DNA of 64,000 nucleotides from Cryptobacterium curtum DSM 15641. Lineage in GTDB: Bacteria > Actinomycetota > Coriobacteriia > Coriobacteriales > Eggerthellaceae. Positions 1-8,863 of this stretch are shown here, piece by piece (position 1 is the stretch's first letter; every line of letters starts with the position of its first letter). Under the pieces are notes generated by a model that was not told where the DNA came from, made no database searches, and saw nothing but the letters and a program-made list of their open reading frames with translations. The DNA lies in NCBI RefSeq assembly GCF_000023845.1, contig NC_013170.1:1156501-1220500 (forward strand), in the 5' to 3' direction. Position numbers and translations under genes: made by a program.

Positions 1-2
1 GT

Positions 3-725
3 GGAATGGACCCCGCAAAAGAATCAATCGGTCATCTTATTGGCTACGCTCCGCAAGATCTGGGAATCTACCCTGACCTTACCGTCGAAGAAAACCTTAC
101 GTACTACGGACAACTCGAAGGACTTTCGCGGAAACGCTCTCTCACACGAGCATCCGAAGTGATGGAGTTGTTGGGGCTTGAAGATGAAAAGACCAAGCGG
201 GCTCGACACCTCTCTGGCGGACAGAAAAGAAGACTGCATTCAGGCATGGCCATCATGCACGAACCCAAGGTTGTCTTCATGGACGAACCAACAGTAGGTG
301 CCGACGTCGAGGCTCGTAGTCGCATTTTGCATGCCATACATTCCCTTGCTGAAAACGGCGCGGCAATCATCTACACCTCACACTACCTGGGCGAATTTGA
401 GGAACTCAACGCAGATATTGCCGTTTTGAACAACGGACGCATTGTCGTGGCGGATACGCTTGATGCGGTGATTGCCACCTATGCACAAAGTTCAGTAAGC
501 GTGCGTTTCTCAGAAGCTGTTCCTTCTATTGAAGATTGGCAGAGTAACGGAACAAAGCTGACCAAAAAAGGCAACACCAGCAACGCGGGACGTGCCATTG
601 CAAAGCTCCTTTCAAATCCCGCTCTGAGTAACAACAATCTTGAAGACGTACAGATATCCCATGCAAGCCTGCAAAACGCTTATCTATCCATTGTCGGAGA
701 GGAAACAGATAATGAAAACGCTTAG
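3..725 (+). CDS. ABC-2 exporter ATP-binding subunit (5' end outside window)
   Basis: This is the ATPase of a multidrug or lipid type ABC exporter. The reading frame is open to the left edge, so the true start and the Walker A loop lie outside the window. Visible are the Q-loop (GYAPQD), the signature LSGGQKRR, Walker B with catalytic Glu (VVFMDEP) and the switch histidine (YTSHY). A C-terminal extension of about 90 residues follows the nucleotide-binding domain, as is usual for DrrA/CcmA-type ATPases. The stop overlaps the permease start at 712, which indicates translational coupling. The TetR gene that follows is a likely local regulator. Confidence 0.93.
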   Translation, partial: GMDPAKESIGHLIGYAPQDLGIYPDLTVEENLTYYGQLEGLSRKRSLTRASEVMELLGLEDEKTKRARHLSGGQKRRLHSGMAIMHEPKVVFMDEPTVGADVEARSRILHAIHSLAENGAAIIYTSHYLGEFEELNADIAVLNNGRIVVADTLDAVIATYAQSSVSVRFSEAVPSIEDWQSNGTKLTKKGNTSNAGRAIAKLLSNPALSNNNLEDVQISHASLQNAYLSIVGEETDNENA

Positions 726-1485
726 GAAATTCTTAGCAGTCGTTCGACTGAATATTCGTCTTCAACTTATGGATCCAACTTCAACCCTGCTTCTCACCGT
801 TATCCCTCTTGTTTTGATACCGTTTATGGAACCCGCTTTTAAGTCTATGCTTCTGGCGGATGGTTATACAAACGTCACTGGAGCAGAACAAGCTATGCCT
901 GGTATGGCGGTACTTTTCTCGTTCCTCTCGGTGCAAACCATTATTCAGTCTTTCTTCCGCGAATACACCTGGGGTATGTGGCCGCGCCTCGAAGTGTCCG
1001 CGACCTCTCATGGTGTCATACTGGCAGGAAAAGCCCTTGTAGCTTTTCTTATTCAGTCGGTACAGGTATTGGCAGTTCTGGCGCTGGGAGCTCTTATTTT
1101 TGGCTATCGACCCACTGGAGATACTGGCGCGCTCATTCTCGTGATTCTCTCATTTGCTGCAGTGCTTGCCGCCTTAGGTGTCACGATTGCCCTGTGGGCA
1201 CCAACAGAAGATATAGCTCTGTCTCTTTCCAACATTGTGGGCATGCTTGCAGCAGGAATCGGCGGTTCGTTTTGCACCGTATCGAGCTTTCCCGAATGGG
1301 CTCAGGCAGTATCAAAATTCTCGCCAGCTTATTGGGCTCTTGACGCAGTTCATGCGGTCAGTTTGGATGGCGCTGGCGTGTCTGGTGTACTGCCTCAAAT
1401 CGGTATGCTTGGCGTGTTCCTTACAATACTCGTTGCCCTTGTGGTGATACAATTCGCAATCAAGAAAGGTCTGCAGTCGCGTTAA
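712..1485 (+). CDS. ABC-2 type permease
   Basis: This is a 257-residue membrane subunit that pairs with the preceding ATPase. It has a short cytoplasmic N-terminus and about six hydrophobic segments, the pattern of ABC-2 (DrrB-like) permeases. I chose the ATG at 712 because a GGAGAGG-like ribosome site lies just upstream and it overlaps the ATPase stop by 14 bases; a longer frame back to 640 has no such site. The substrate is unknown; the adjacent TetR regulator suggests drug or toxic-lipid export. Confidence 0.88.
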   Translation: MKTLRKFLAVVRLNIRLQLMDPTSTLLLTVIPLVLIPFMEPAFKSMLLADGYTNVTGAEQAMPGMAVLFSFLSVQTIIQSFFREYTWGMWPRLEVSATSHGVILAGKALVAFLIQSVQVLAVLALGALIFGYRPTGDTGALILVILSFAAVLAALGVTIALWAPTEDIALSLSNIVGMLAAGIGGSFCTVSSFPEWAQAVSKFSPAYWALDAVHAVSLDGAGVSGVLPQIGMLGVFLTILVALVVIQFAIKKGLQSR

Positions 1486-1501
1486 ACGAAAAGGGAAGAC
1501 T

Positions 1502-2320
1502 ATGCCTGACGAGATGCCGAGCGAATCGCCTAAAAGCAAAAGCCGCACGCTCTCGAAGGATAAGATCTTCTCGATGGCACTTGCTCTTGTAGACGAAGAG
1601 GGTCTGTCTTCCCTTTCCCTTCGAACTCTGGGAAAACGATTAGGTGTTTCTCAAACTGCCTTTTATCGGCACGTGCCTGATAAATCAGCACTGCTCGAAG
1701 GGGTTTCTGAAAAGGTCTGGGAACTCGCCCTCGAGCACTTTCTTTCAGATATTTCGCAGGAAACGCAGGTATCAAGCCGCGCTTCACAATATACACCAGC
1801 ATCAGGCCACGTTTCACAAGACACACCGGCGTTGATTCACTCTTCGCAGGATGCATCGGCATCGAATCACACTTCACAAGACACATCAGCAGCGCATCAA
1901 GCCGACTGGAAAAGCTACCTTCGCATCTATGCGCGAACGCTTCATGCCACACTTCTTGAGCATCCCAACGCTATCATACTGGTGCTCACGCACCCCATTT
2001 CAACCCCCGGCCAGCTCTCTCTTATTGCTCGCGTTTTAGCAGATCTTTCAAAGACTGGCTTCACCGCACCCTTAGACATGCTCGGGATTATAACTGCTAT
2101 CACAGTATACACAACAGGTTTCGCTGCTTCAGAAGCCGCGCCGCCTGCGGGTGATACCCCTGATGAAGCCACTGGTGAACTATCTCGCGCAATGGAGTCC
2201 CTCCCAGCGGATGAACTGGCCTCACTCAGCATGCTCATTGGCGATGTGATGGATGGCAAATGGGACTTCAGTGCCCAATTTGAACGCGGACTCAATGCTA
2301 TTCTCAAAGGCTGGGAATAA
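1502..2320 (+). CDS. TetR-family regulator with five 10-residue tandem repeats
   Basis: This is a 272-residue transcriptional regulator. The N-terminal helix-turn-helix spans about residues 20-65 (LRTLGKRLGVSQTAFYRHV), and the C-terminal part from about residue 135 resembles the TetR_C effector domain. Between them, residues 85-134 are five units of 10 residues, each beginning SQ (SQETQVSSRA, SQYTPASGHV, SQDTPALIHS, SQDASASNHT, SQDTSAAHQA). This insert is not part of the family fold and lies where the DNA-binding and effector domains join. The gene follows the ABC genes by 16 bases, so it probably controls that operon. Confidence 0.87.
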   Translation: MPDEMPSESPKSKSRTLSKDKIFSMALALVDEEGLSSLSLRTLGKRLGVSQTAFYRHVPDKSALLEGVSEKVWELALEHFLSDISQETQVSSRASQYTPASGHVSQDTPALIHSSQDASASNHTSQDTSAAHQADWKSYLRIYARTLHATLLEHPNAIILVLTHPISTPGQLSLIARVLADLSKTGFTAPLDMLGIITAITVYTTGFAASEAAPPAGDTPDEATGELSRAMESLPADELASLSMLIGDVMDGKWDFSAQFERGLNAILKGWE

Positions 2321-2382
2321 CAAAAGCTTACAGGCAATTTGATACTATTTGATAACTCATACTTTTGTGAAAGGGGCATTTC

Positions 2383-3786
2383 ATGAGGGATCATTCAAAG
2401 CACATTCAGCTGTCGCGCGAAGACGCAGTCGCACAGATGCTCGCAGCTCTTGATGAAGTGTCCGAAGGCTTCGGCTGGCGCGGTGCGTTGGCGCAGACAG
2501 CAAGCGCTTCAGATAACCAAGTAACCAGACACACGCGCAATGTTCAGCGAAAGCTTGTCGAGCGCGTTTCGCTTGCAGAATCTGTTGACCGCGTGCTGGC
2601 ATATGACGTTGTTGCGCAGAATGATATACCCAGCGCACTCACGTGTGCGATGGATTCTGTTGCCCTGCATTGGTCTGACTTTGCAGATTTGCCCGAAGGT
2701 CAGCTGCCTGATACCAGCAAGTGGGTGCGTGGCGTAAACTGGCAATTCGCAAATACGGGCGTAGCCATGCCTGAAGGGTTCGACACAGCCATCGTTATCG
2801 AACATGTGCAGGTTTCCACCGACGAGCAACATATTACTATTGACGCTGCCCCCTCAAAGCCAGGTGCTGGCACTCGTCCGGTTGGTAGTACCATGCACCG
2901 CGGCGACGTACTCGCTCAGGCGGGCTCTCTGATAACGCCAGATTTAGCAGCTCGCATTGGCACGGGCAACAATGCTAGCGTGGACGTGATTCGTCGCCCC
3001 CGTGTTGCCTTTATTCCCACTGGCAACGAATTGATAGCGCCTGGTGTTCCCTTTGACCCTCAGCACCCTGACAAATTTGCTGCCCACGGTCGTACATTCG
3101 AAACAAATAGCGTGATTGTTCGTGCAAAGTGCGAACAATGGGGTGGACAATTTATCCCCTTCGATATTGTGCTCGATCGTCGCGACGCCATTGAAGACGC
3201 CATTGCACATGCCGTAGAAGTTGCCGATATCGTCGTACTGAACGCAGGATCATCAAAAGGTAGCGATGACTGGTCGTGCGAGGTCATGGAGGAAATGGGA
3301 CACATGATCTATCACCAGACAAATCACGGACCAGGGCATCATTCCAGCGCGGCGGTTATCGACGGTACGCCCATCATCGGCATTTCCGGACCGTCGGGCG
3401 GTGCATCGTTTACGTTGAACTTCTACCTGCGTCCACTTATGCGCGCCTTTATGGGATTAAGCCCTGAAGCTGAGCGCATACCAGTTGTACTTGCCGAAGA
3501 ATTCCCTGCAGCCCGATCGGATCGACCAAAGAAGCATGGCAATTCCGTACGGGGTGAAGAACGACCGATGGAACACCCAGAACATGAACCCGGCAAGCCC
3601 GAATTCTTTGCTGTGAAAATGCTGCGAATTGATCATGCTGAAGATGGTACCTTGCGCGCTTGGCCAATCGCAGGTCGTCCGGGCAGCGCGGCAACCCTTG
3701 CAGCAAACGCATACTATATGCTACCAACCGGTACAGGAATTGAAGCTCCAAAACCTGGTGACATTATTTGGGTCGAGTGGCGTTAG
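2383..3786 (+). CDS. moeA: Molybdopterin molybdenumtransferase-like protein (MoeA family)
   Basis: MoeA inserts molybdate into adenylated molybdopterin in the last step of molybdenum-cofactor synthesis. This 467-residue protein has the MoeA N-terminal domain (VSLAESVDRVLAYDV, then the DIPSALTCAMDS region), the MoCF-binding domain (VAFIPTGNEL and VVLNAGSSKGSDDW) and the GISGPSGGASF motif near residue 340. A charged, Pro/His-rich stretch around residues 377-405 looks like a lineage-specific insertion before the C-terminal beta domain. Some substitutions (NAGSSKGSDD, GPSGG) resemble MoeA-like proteins outside the classical set, so it may be a paralogue. Its 3' end overlaps the convergent DUF421 gene by 23 bases. 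Confidence 0.85.
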   Translation: MRDHSKHIQLSREDAVAQMLAALDEVSEGFGWRGALAQTASASDNQVTRHTRNVQRKLVERVSLAESVDRVLAYDVVAQNDIPSALTCAMDSVALHWSDFADLPEGQLPDTSKWVRGVNWQFANTGVAMPEGFDTAIVIEHVQVSTDEQHITIDAAPSKPGAGTRPVGSTMHRGDVLAQAGSLITPDLAARIGTGNNASVDVIRRPRVAFIPTGNELIAPGVPFDPQHPDKFAAHGRTFETNSVIVRAKCEQWGGQFIPFDIVLDRRDAIEDAIAHAVEVADIVVLNAGSSKGSDDWSCEVMEEMGHMIYHQTNHGPGHHSSAAVIDGTPIIGISGPSGGASFTLNFYLRPLMRAFMGLSPEAERIPVVLAEEFPAARSDRPKKHGNSVRGEERPMEHPEHEPGKPEFFAVKMLRIDHAEDGTLRAWPIAGRPGSAATLAANAYYMLPTGTGIEAPKPGDIIWVEWR

Positions 3787-4429
3787 CAACTTTAGAAAAC
3801 GGAACTACTTCAAGATTTCCATCCACAAGCTCAGCCAGAAATACTTGCTTCACTGAAGCATATCCCTGCGCTGCAAGCTGTTCTATCACCCATGTCTTGT
3901 CTTTACCTGCGAGCTTCAATCCGTCAGGTGTCAAGTGTCCATCATTTGCGAGCGGCAAGAGTAGCCCCTCACGCTGCATATCACCTGAACGAATCGTCAG
4001 CTTGCCATCAGTTTCCATGACGGCTGCTTTTACATCTTTTATACTGGAAATACCATTTTCTCGCAGGCTCCTACAAAGCTGCTCTGCCGTCAGGCCGACC
4101 TTCGCACAACGCGAGATATCTACTTCTCCATCACGAACGAGAAGTTCAGGCTGGCAGGCAACAACACGCCTGAATGTTTTACTACTCCCGAAAAGAATTT
4201 TTGCTACTACAACAACAAGCGACCAGATAAGAAGGATTATCAAAAATTGGAGTACCGTGACCGATGGATTATAGATAACTCCACCTATAATGCCGCCCAA
4301 AACATAGTTTTGAACTTGGTTAAGGGGTGTATTGAGAGAGAAATCATGTTTTCCAAGGATGTTGATCTGAAGAATCATCACAAGCATCCCAAGTGCAAAT
4401 TTGATAGCTGTCAGTGTATAAAAATCCAT
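3764..4429 (-). CDS. DUF421 (YetF-type) membrane protein
   Basis: This 221-residue protein has a hydrophobic N-terminal part with about three membrane segments (roughly residues 5-22, 45-60, 62-80), followed by a cytoplasmic alpha/beta domain that reads as the DUF421 core (LLVRDGEVD, GLTAEQLCRSLRENG, VKAAVMETDGKLTI). The biochemical role of the family is not established. It sits one base after the DUF3290 gene, a pairing common in Firmicutes and Actinobacteria, and the two are probably co-translated. Its tail overlaps the end of the MoeA-like gene on the other strand. Confidence 0.85.
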   Translation of the reverse strand: MDFYTLTAIKFALGMLVMILQINILGKHDFSLNTPLNQVQNYVLGGIIGGVIYNPSVTVLQFLIILLIWSLVVVVAKILFGSSKTFRRVVACQPELLVRDGEVDISRCAKVGLTAEQLCRSLRENGISSIKDVKAAVMETDGKLTIRSGDMQREGLLLPLANDGHLTPDGLKLAGKDKTWVIEQLAAQGYASVKQVFLAELVDGNLEVVPFSKVANATRPK

Positions 4430-4430
4430 G

Positions 4431-4880
4431 TCAGCGCTCCCCGTTCACGTAAACATTGTGATTGATGATATGCGTCCGTTCGAGCGTATAAGAGTTATTG
4501 TCGTCTTTAAGATGAACGAGATAGTCTTCTTCGTTAAAGCGTACGATAATGCCGTCTTTTAAGTTTGTAGCATTTACTAGCACTTCATCCGCTGAAATCT
4601 GTTGATCTGTAGCAACGCCCTCGATAAATTTCACCAGTAATTGAGACCGGGACATCTGATTGCTTACCTGAAGGTACTGCTCGGCTTGAATGCCCACTAA
4701 CGCTAACGAAAGAACAAGGGCGCCTATCCCAACATCTCTCCAACGGGTTCGTATTCTATTCCGAAAATAAATCGTACTAAAGACGATACCCACTAAAAGA
4801 AGCGCCAGTATTATAGCTACGCGTAAAGCTGAATCGGTAGACTGATGCGAAATGATGTAATCAAGATTATAGAAGTCCAT
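4431..4880 (-). CDS. DUF3290 membrane protein
   Basis: This 149-residue protein has two hydrophobic segments (about residues 18-37 and 48-65) followed by a small soluble domain, matching DUF3290. It is the upstream partner of the DUF421 gene. The genes are almost contiguous, which supports a two-subunit membrane assembly of unknown function. No catalytic motif is visible. Confidence 0.78.
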   Translation of the reverse strand: MDFYNLDYIISHQSTDSALRVAIILALLLVGIVFSTIYFRNRIRTRWRDVGIGALVLSLALVGIQAEQYLQVSNQMSRSQLLVKFIEGVATDQQISADEVLVNATNLKDGIIVRFNEEDYLVHLKDDNNSYTLERTHIINHNVYVNGER

Positions 4881-4958
4881 ATGTCATTCAACCTTGGGGT
4901 GTAGTTCTGCCTTTGTAGTCCAAATGGCAACCTGATAGCTCAAACTCTAACAAGCTAC

Positions 4959-5216
4959 TTACAGGGCAGTGATTGCGGCAACTGCACCAAACAAAACACC
5001 GGGGATGTTTGCTACCACAATAGGCCAGTCCTTCTTCTTTTGAAAAAAGCCATAGCAGACCCACAAGGTGCAGTTTATTGCGGCAACCATAGGCTGTAAG
5101 AAACCGCTTTTATCTCCATTCAGATTATTTAGAATCTGAGGAAAGTAAGCTATATACATGAGCATAGCGGTACAAGTTGCTATCCATCCAATAATTTTAA
5201 ATGCTTTTTGATTCAT
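4959..5216 (-). CDS. SemiSWEET-type sugar transporter
   Basis: SemiSWEETs are half-size sugar facilitators that dimerise to form a six-helix pore. This protein is 85 residues, the usual family length, with three predicted membrane helices. The PQ-loop motif is present in the first helix (YIAYFPQIL), as is the conserved Asn/Trp region of the last helices (NCTLWVCYGF). The start is supported by the purine-rich region upstream. It is separate from the DUF3290 gene by about 78 bases and could share its promoter region. Confidence 0.85.
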   Translation of the reverse strand: MNQKAFKIIGWIATCTAMLMYIAYFPQILNNLNGDKSGFLQPMVAAINCTLWVCYGFFQKKKDWPIVVANIPGVLFGAVAAITAL

Positions 5217-5331
5217 ATTTTGTTTCCACTTTCAACATTAATGGGACTGACATTGCTAAGATTTACCACCATAAATTCCTGTCAACAAAATACCCACGAT
5301 GGATCTGGCGGCAAAAGAATTTTGCATTTAA

Positions 5332-5623
5332 TTAACTGTTCTGAAAACAAGTTCGCTCAACGCGTACAACAATAATCTCCTGTAACCTTCGATATATCGG
5401 CATAATCCAACACACCACCCACCACACTGGAACGTAGGTAAACACTAGCGGAATAGAAGACTTCCATCGTTGCACTCGATAACCCAACCGCATTCTAGAT
5501 CCAGAAAATAAGAAATACATGGATCGCGCCACAACACACAATTAAAGCTGCCCATGTATTCTCTTTAAGCTCACGATATCCAAAACACCCATCACTATCG
5601 TGGATGAAGTCATAGCTAGACAT
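5332..5623 (-). pseudogene. Possible frameshifted small membrane protein gene
   Basis: Two overlapping minus-strand reading frames look like pieces of one small membrane protein. The first (5623 to 5495) encodes 42 residues with an acidic start and a hydrophobic helix (AALIVCCGAIHVFLIFW), then stops at TAG. A second frame continues (5541 to 5332) with an amphipathic stretch and another helix (SSIPLVFTYVPVWWVVCWI). One frameshift near 5490-5500 would join them. Neither start has a good ribosome site. I cannot assign a family; decay of a two-helix protein is the simplest reading. Confidence 0.35.
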
Positions 5624-5782
5624 GTTTCGCATACGTCAAATATCGTATAAAGCAAAGATGAGCAAGCGGACTTGTAGGCCTCCATTGAAAATGGCTTATC
5701 ATCTGCTATTGCCAAAGTAAGATGAACCGGCACACAAAAAAAGGAGTGTATCGATGCTGGTGATTTCAACGAAGTCAAAGAG

Positions 5783-6082
5783 GTGACCATCCCTGGCATG
5801 AATAACGGAACAGGCGAAATGAGTGCCAGGATGTACATGGATAAACAGGGGAAGATCATCCCAACCGTCATACACGAAGGCGGCTCGATAGGCCTACATA
5901 AACATGAGACGAGCGACGACATCAACTACGTCTTGTCAGGAACCGGTAAAGCAATACGCGACGGACAAGAGGAGCTGTTGCATGCTGGCGCCTGCCATAT
6001 TTGTAAAAAGGGTTCGGAGCACAGCACCATCAACACCGGTGACAACGATTTGACAATGCTTACCGTAATCGTGAAGAGGTAA
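5783..6082 (+). CDS. Cupin-domain protein
   Basis: This small single-domain cupin of about 99 residues has the first cupin motif with metal ligands (HEGGSIGLHKHETSDD), a Gly-rich turn (YVLSGTGKAIRDG) and the second motif (GACHICKKGSEHSTINTG). Its ligand and reaction are unknown. The start is uncertain: GTG at 5783 is the first in-frame start codon, but coding similarity seems to begin about 30 bases earlier (IDAGDFNEVKEV) where there is no ATG in frame. The only good ribosome site (AAAAAAAGGAG) precedes an out-of-frame ATG at 5754, which opens a ten-codon frame ending in GTGA over the GTG start. Confidence 0.7.
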   Translation: MTIPGMNNGTGEMSARMYMDKQGKIIPTVIHEGGSIGLHKHETSDDINYVLSGTGKAIRDGQEELLHAGACHICKKGSEHSTINTGDNDLTMLTVIVKR

Positions 6083-6160
6083 TCGTACATAAATAAAGCA
6101 ACGTCCACTGTTCGTGGGACGTGAAACCGCAAAGGTTGCCCAGAGGTTGCCAAGCAAACC

Positions 6161-6186
6161 TGACCCGTTGGTCTGGTTCAGGTGCT
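6161..6186. terminator. Stem-loop between cupin and guaA
   Basis: An inverted repeat (ACCTGACC with GGTTCAGGT, one bulged base) lies between the convergent cupin and guaA genes. The tract of U residues is weak on both strands, so a terminator role is only probable. A second imperfect hairpin (CGTCC and GGGACG) is at about 6103-6122. Confidence 0.35.
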
Positions 6187-6204
6187 TGAAAACGCCGATA
6201 TCAG

Positions 6205-7797
6205 CTATTCCCACTCGATCGTGGCAGGAGGCTTACTTGTGATGTCATATGCCACACGGTTGATACCAGGAACCTCAGCCACAATTCGACTGCTGATGCG
6301 CGTGAGTACCTCGTAAGGAAGCTTCGCCCAATCGGCAGTCATCGCATCGCTTGATTCCACAGCCCGCAGAATAATCGGCCGCGCATAGGTGCGCTCGTCC
6401 CCCATCACACCCACGCTCTTAATATCAGGTAAAACAGCAAAATACTGCCATGCCGCATGTTCGCTATTACGCTCGCCAGTCTGTTCGATTAGCCATTCAT
6501 TGTACGCATCAAGCTCTTCGCGCACGATAGCGTCGGCGTCCTTCAAAAGCACCAGCTTTTCGGCATCGACAGCACCGATAATACGAATAGCTAAACCCGG
6601 ACCAGGGAATGGCTGGCGATGCACAATATGATCAGGCAGCCCAAGCGCTTCACCAAGTGCGCGTACTTCGTCTTTGAAGAAATGATCAAGTGGCTCGATC
6701 AAATCGAAACGTACTCCTTCAGGAAAAGGAATCAGATTGTGATGACTTTTGATGGTTGATGCTTTGCCACCAGTCTTGCGCGCGCCACTTTCAATAATGT
6801 CAGGATAGATCGTACCTTGCGCCAGATACTTAATGCCACCAGTCTCCTGAGCTACGGCAAAGAACTCTTTCCAGAACTGTGTGCCAATAATACGACGTTT
6901 TTGTTCAGGATCAACCACACCAGCCAACAGCTTTGCGTAGCGCTCTTCGGCGTGCACGTGCACGAAGTCTATATCGAATTGCTTGGTGAATACTTCTTCA
7001 ACCTGCTCTGGTTCGCCCTTACGCAGCAATCCATGGTTTACAAACACGCAGGTCAACTGTTTGCCGACAGCTTTTGCGCAGAGCGCGGCCACTACACTTG
7101 AATCAACGCCACCTGAAAGTGCCAAAATCATGCGATCGCTACCAACCTGCGCGCGAATTGCATCAATCATGCCCTGCGCGATGCCATCCATAGTCCAATT
7201 CGGCTCAAGTTCGCAGATATCGAAGAGGAAATTACTCAGCATATCCTGGCCATACGGGGTGTGACGCACTTCAGGATGAAATTGCGTGGAGTACAGATCT
7301 CGTTCGATGCACTCCATGGCAGCAACAGGACATACATCGGTCTGCGCCGTTACGACAAACCCCTCAGGGACGTCGGTTACGGCGTCGCGATGACTCATCC
7401 ACACGGTTTGTCGTTGTGGAGTGTCGCCCAACAGAAGGCTCATGCCATTGCGTGTAAGCGTGGCAGCGCCGTATTCACCCTTTTCGGTATGACCAACCGT
7501 TCCGCCAAGAGTGGTAGCCATGATCTGTTGCCCATAGCAAAAACCGAGTACCGGAACGCCCAGCTCGAGCACTGCTGGATCAATCGCAGGAGCATCTTCG
7601 GCATATACACTCGCTGGTCCACCGGACAGGATAATAGCTGATGGTTTCATTTCAGCTAGTTCAGCAGCAGAAATATCGCAGGGCACAATTTCTGAGTACA
7701 CGTGAAGGTCACGCACGCGGCGAGCAATCAATTGCCCGTATTGAGCCCCGAAATCCAAGACGATTACTTTTTGGTCAGGAACCGCTGCTGTGCTCAC
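6205..7797 (-). CDS. guaA: GMP synthase (glutamine-hydrolysing)
   Basis: GuaA converts XMP, ATP and glutamine to GMP in the cytosol. The 530-residue protein is full length. The class I glutamine amidotransferase domain shows the nucleophile Cys87 (GFCYGQQ) and the His174/Glu176 pair (FHPEV). The ATP-pyrophosphatase domain has the P-loop SGGVDSS at about residues 228-234, and the C-terminal dimerisation domain contains HRQPFPGPGL. Translation starts at GTG, seven bases after the ribosome site AGAAGGAG. The gene stands alone. Confidence 0.98.
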   Translation of the reverse strand: MSTAAVPDQKVIVLDFGAQYGQLIARRVRDLHVYSEIVPCDISAAELAEMKPSAIILSGGPASVYAEDAPAIDPAVLELGVPVLGFCYGQQIMATTLGGTVGHTEKGEYGAATLTRNGMSLLLGDTPQRQTVWMSHRDAVTDVPEGFVVTAQTDVCPVAAMECIERDLYSTQFHPEVRHTPYGQDMLSNFLFDICELEPNWTMDGIAQGMIDAIRAQVGSDRMILALSGGVDSSVVAALCAKAVGKQLTCVFVNHGLLRKGEPEQVEEVFTKQFDIDFVHVHAEERYAKLLAGVVDPEQKRRIIGTQFWKEFFAVAQETGGIKYLAQGTIYPDIIESGARKTGGKASTIKSHHNLIPFPEGVRFDLIEPLDHFFKDEVRALGEALGLPDHIVHRQPFPGPGLAIRIIGAVDAEKLVLLKDADAIVREELDAYNEWLIEQTGERNSEHAAWQYFAVLPDIKSVGVMGDERTYARPIILRAVESSDAMTADWAKLPYEVLTRISSRIVAEVPGINRVAYDITSKPPATIEWE

Positions 7798-8104
7798 GGG
7801 CGCACTCCTTCTATAAATGGACCCTACATTATCGTGTTTCTTGTAGCTACAATGGCCGCGTAAAGCGACACGTCTATCTTACCCAAAGCAGCGCGCCCCC
7901 GATGGCTTATGCGCGGAAATCCATGATGCTCAGCCTGTATAGCGTGCGAGAATACCGCTGGCTTGGATGTTGCGGTCCAACAACAGCTAGAATGTCGCAA
8001 CTCTTATTCAGCAGATAGAATAATACGGTTCGTAGATATCTCAACCCAACAGCCAGAATACTTCAACTTGTAGACACCGCGACTCATTAGCCCCCTAAGC
8101 AGTG
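7798..8104. promoter_or_regulatory. Intergenic region with 12-bp palindrome upstream of guaA
   Basis: About 307 bases lie between guaA and the DUF1648 gene, both on the minus strand. It holds a perfect 12-base palindrome (TTGTAGCTACAA, 7841-7852) and, between it and the guaA start, a GATAAT sequence on the minus strand that could be a -10 box. The palindrome is well placed for an operator. I see no guanine-riboswitch core and no coding sequence in the rest. Confidence 0.4.
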
Positions 8105-8572
8105 CTACCGCATACGGTAAACTTGCACGATCCAGAAGACAACTACAAGTACCAGCGCAGCTATGAATAGAGGAAATAGAAACCAGGGCTGTGGGGTTCC
8201 ATTCACTTGAACTGCGGACACTGCAGAAAGACCCACAGCAATAACAACCTTGATCGAAGCAAGCATACTGCCAAAAGCATGATAGATACCTGCTCGATTT
8301 CTATCGGTTATCTGTATGCCGCCTGTGCTCCACCATTTTGGATGGCGCTCGACGATATCTATCCCCGCGCAAAGCACAAGCATAAGCATCGGAACAACCA
8401 AAATCCGAGACTTACTGCCCCATTCGTCAATCTGCCCGTCAAATCCGTAGTGCACCGGGATGACATCTGGCATGTTCGACCACACCAGCGCAAGATGAAT
8501 AAAGGTTCCGATTACCAGTAGAATGCAAAGGACTTCTATGGCTTTCCCGAAAGTACCCTTCATCGCCTTCAC
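8105..8572 (-). CDS. DUF1648-domain membrane protein
   Basis: This 155-residue membrane protein has four hydrophobic segments. The DUF1648 signature appears at about residues 35-55 (DVIPVHYGFDGQIDEWGSK). Related proteins include SdpI-type immunity factors, but the extra SdpI region is not obvious here, so I do not assign immunity. Downstream is the guaA regulatory region, and a perfect palindrome sits about 77 bases upstream of the start. Confidence 0.75.
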   Translation of the reverse strand: MKAMKGTFGKAIEVLCILLVIGTFIHLALVWSNMPDVIPVHYGFDGQIDEWGSKSRILVVPMLMLVLCAGIDIVERHPKWWSTGGIQITDRNRAGIYHAFGSMLASIKVVIAVGLSAVSAVQVNGTPQPWFLFPLFIAALVLVVVFWIVQVYRMR

Positions 8573-8648
8573 CTTGATTGCTTCGTCTTAATCTTCGTCC
8601 ATCAAGTATCGTAGTAGGTGCATGAGTAATTAACTGTGCGCTCCCATT

Positions 8649-8668
8649 ATACCTAATCCATTAGGTAT
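8649..8668. promoter_or_regulatory. Perfect 9-bp inverted repeat upstream of the DUF1648 gene
   Basis: Arms ATACCTAAT and ATTAGGTAT are separated by CC. The element lies 77 bases upstream of the DUF1648 start on the minus strand, a usual place for a dimeric repressor operator. The cognate regulator is unknown. Confidence 0.45.
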
Positions 8669-8763
8669 TATTTGATTTCTCGTGACCAAATCTCGTGTCA
8701 TCTCAATGCAATACTATGAGTCTCATTGGCACGATCATACAAGCGTGAGGCACGAAAATTAAT

Positions 8764-8777
8764 CCCCCCCCACCCCC
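8764..8777 (+). repeat. C8-A-C5 homopolymeric tract
   Basis: Eight consecutive C residues (8764-8771), one A, then five C lie in the 400-base gap before the DUF4143 ATPase gene. Such tracts are prone to slippage. It is about 195 bases upstream of the start codon, so it could only act on promoter spacing of an upstream element. Confidence 0.4.
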
Positions 8778-8863
8778 GCAAGCCATAGTGCGATGGACCC
8801 TTTATATAAAAGATCTCTGTATCTCATAGCATTCATCTAAGTTTTCCGGCTCGAAATAACAGC

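Noticed and set aside
7798-8104. Guanine riboswitch upstream of guaA
   Set aside because: The purine-riboswitch core and loop sequences are not present; only a palindrome is seen.
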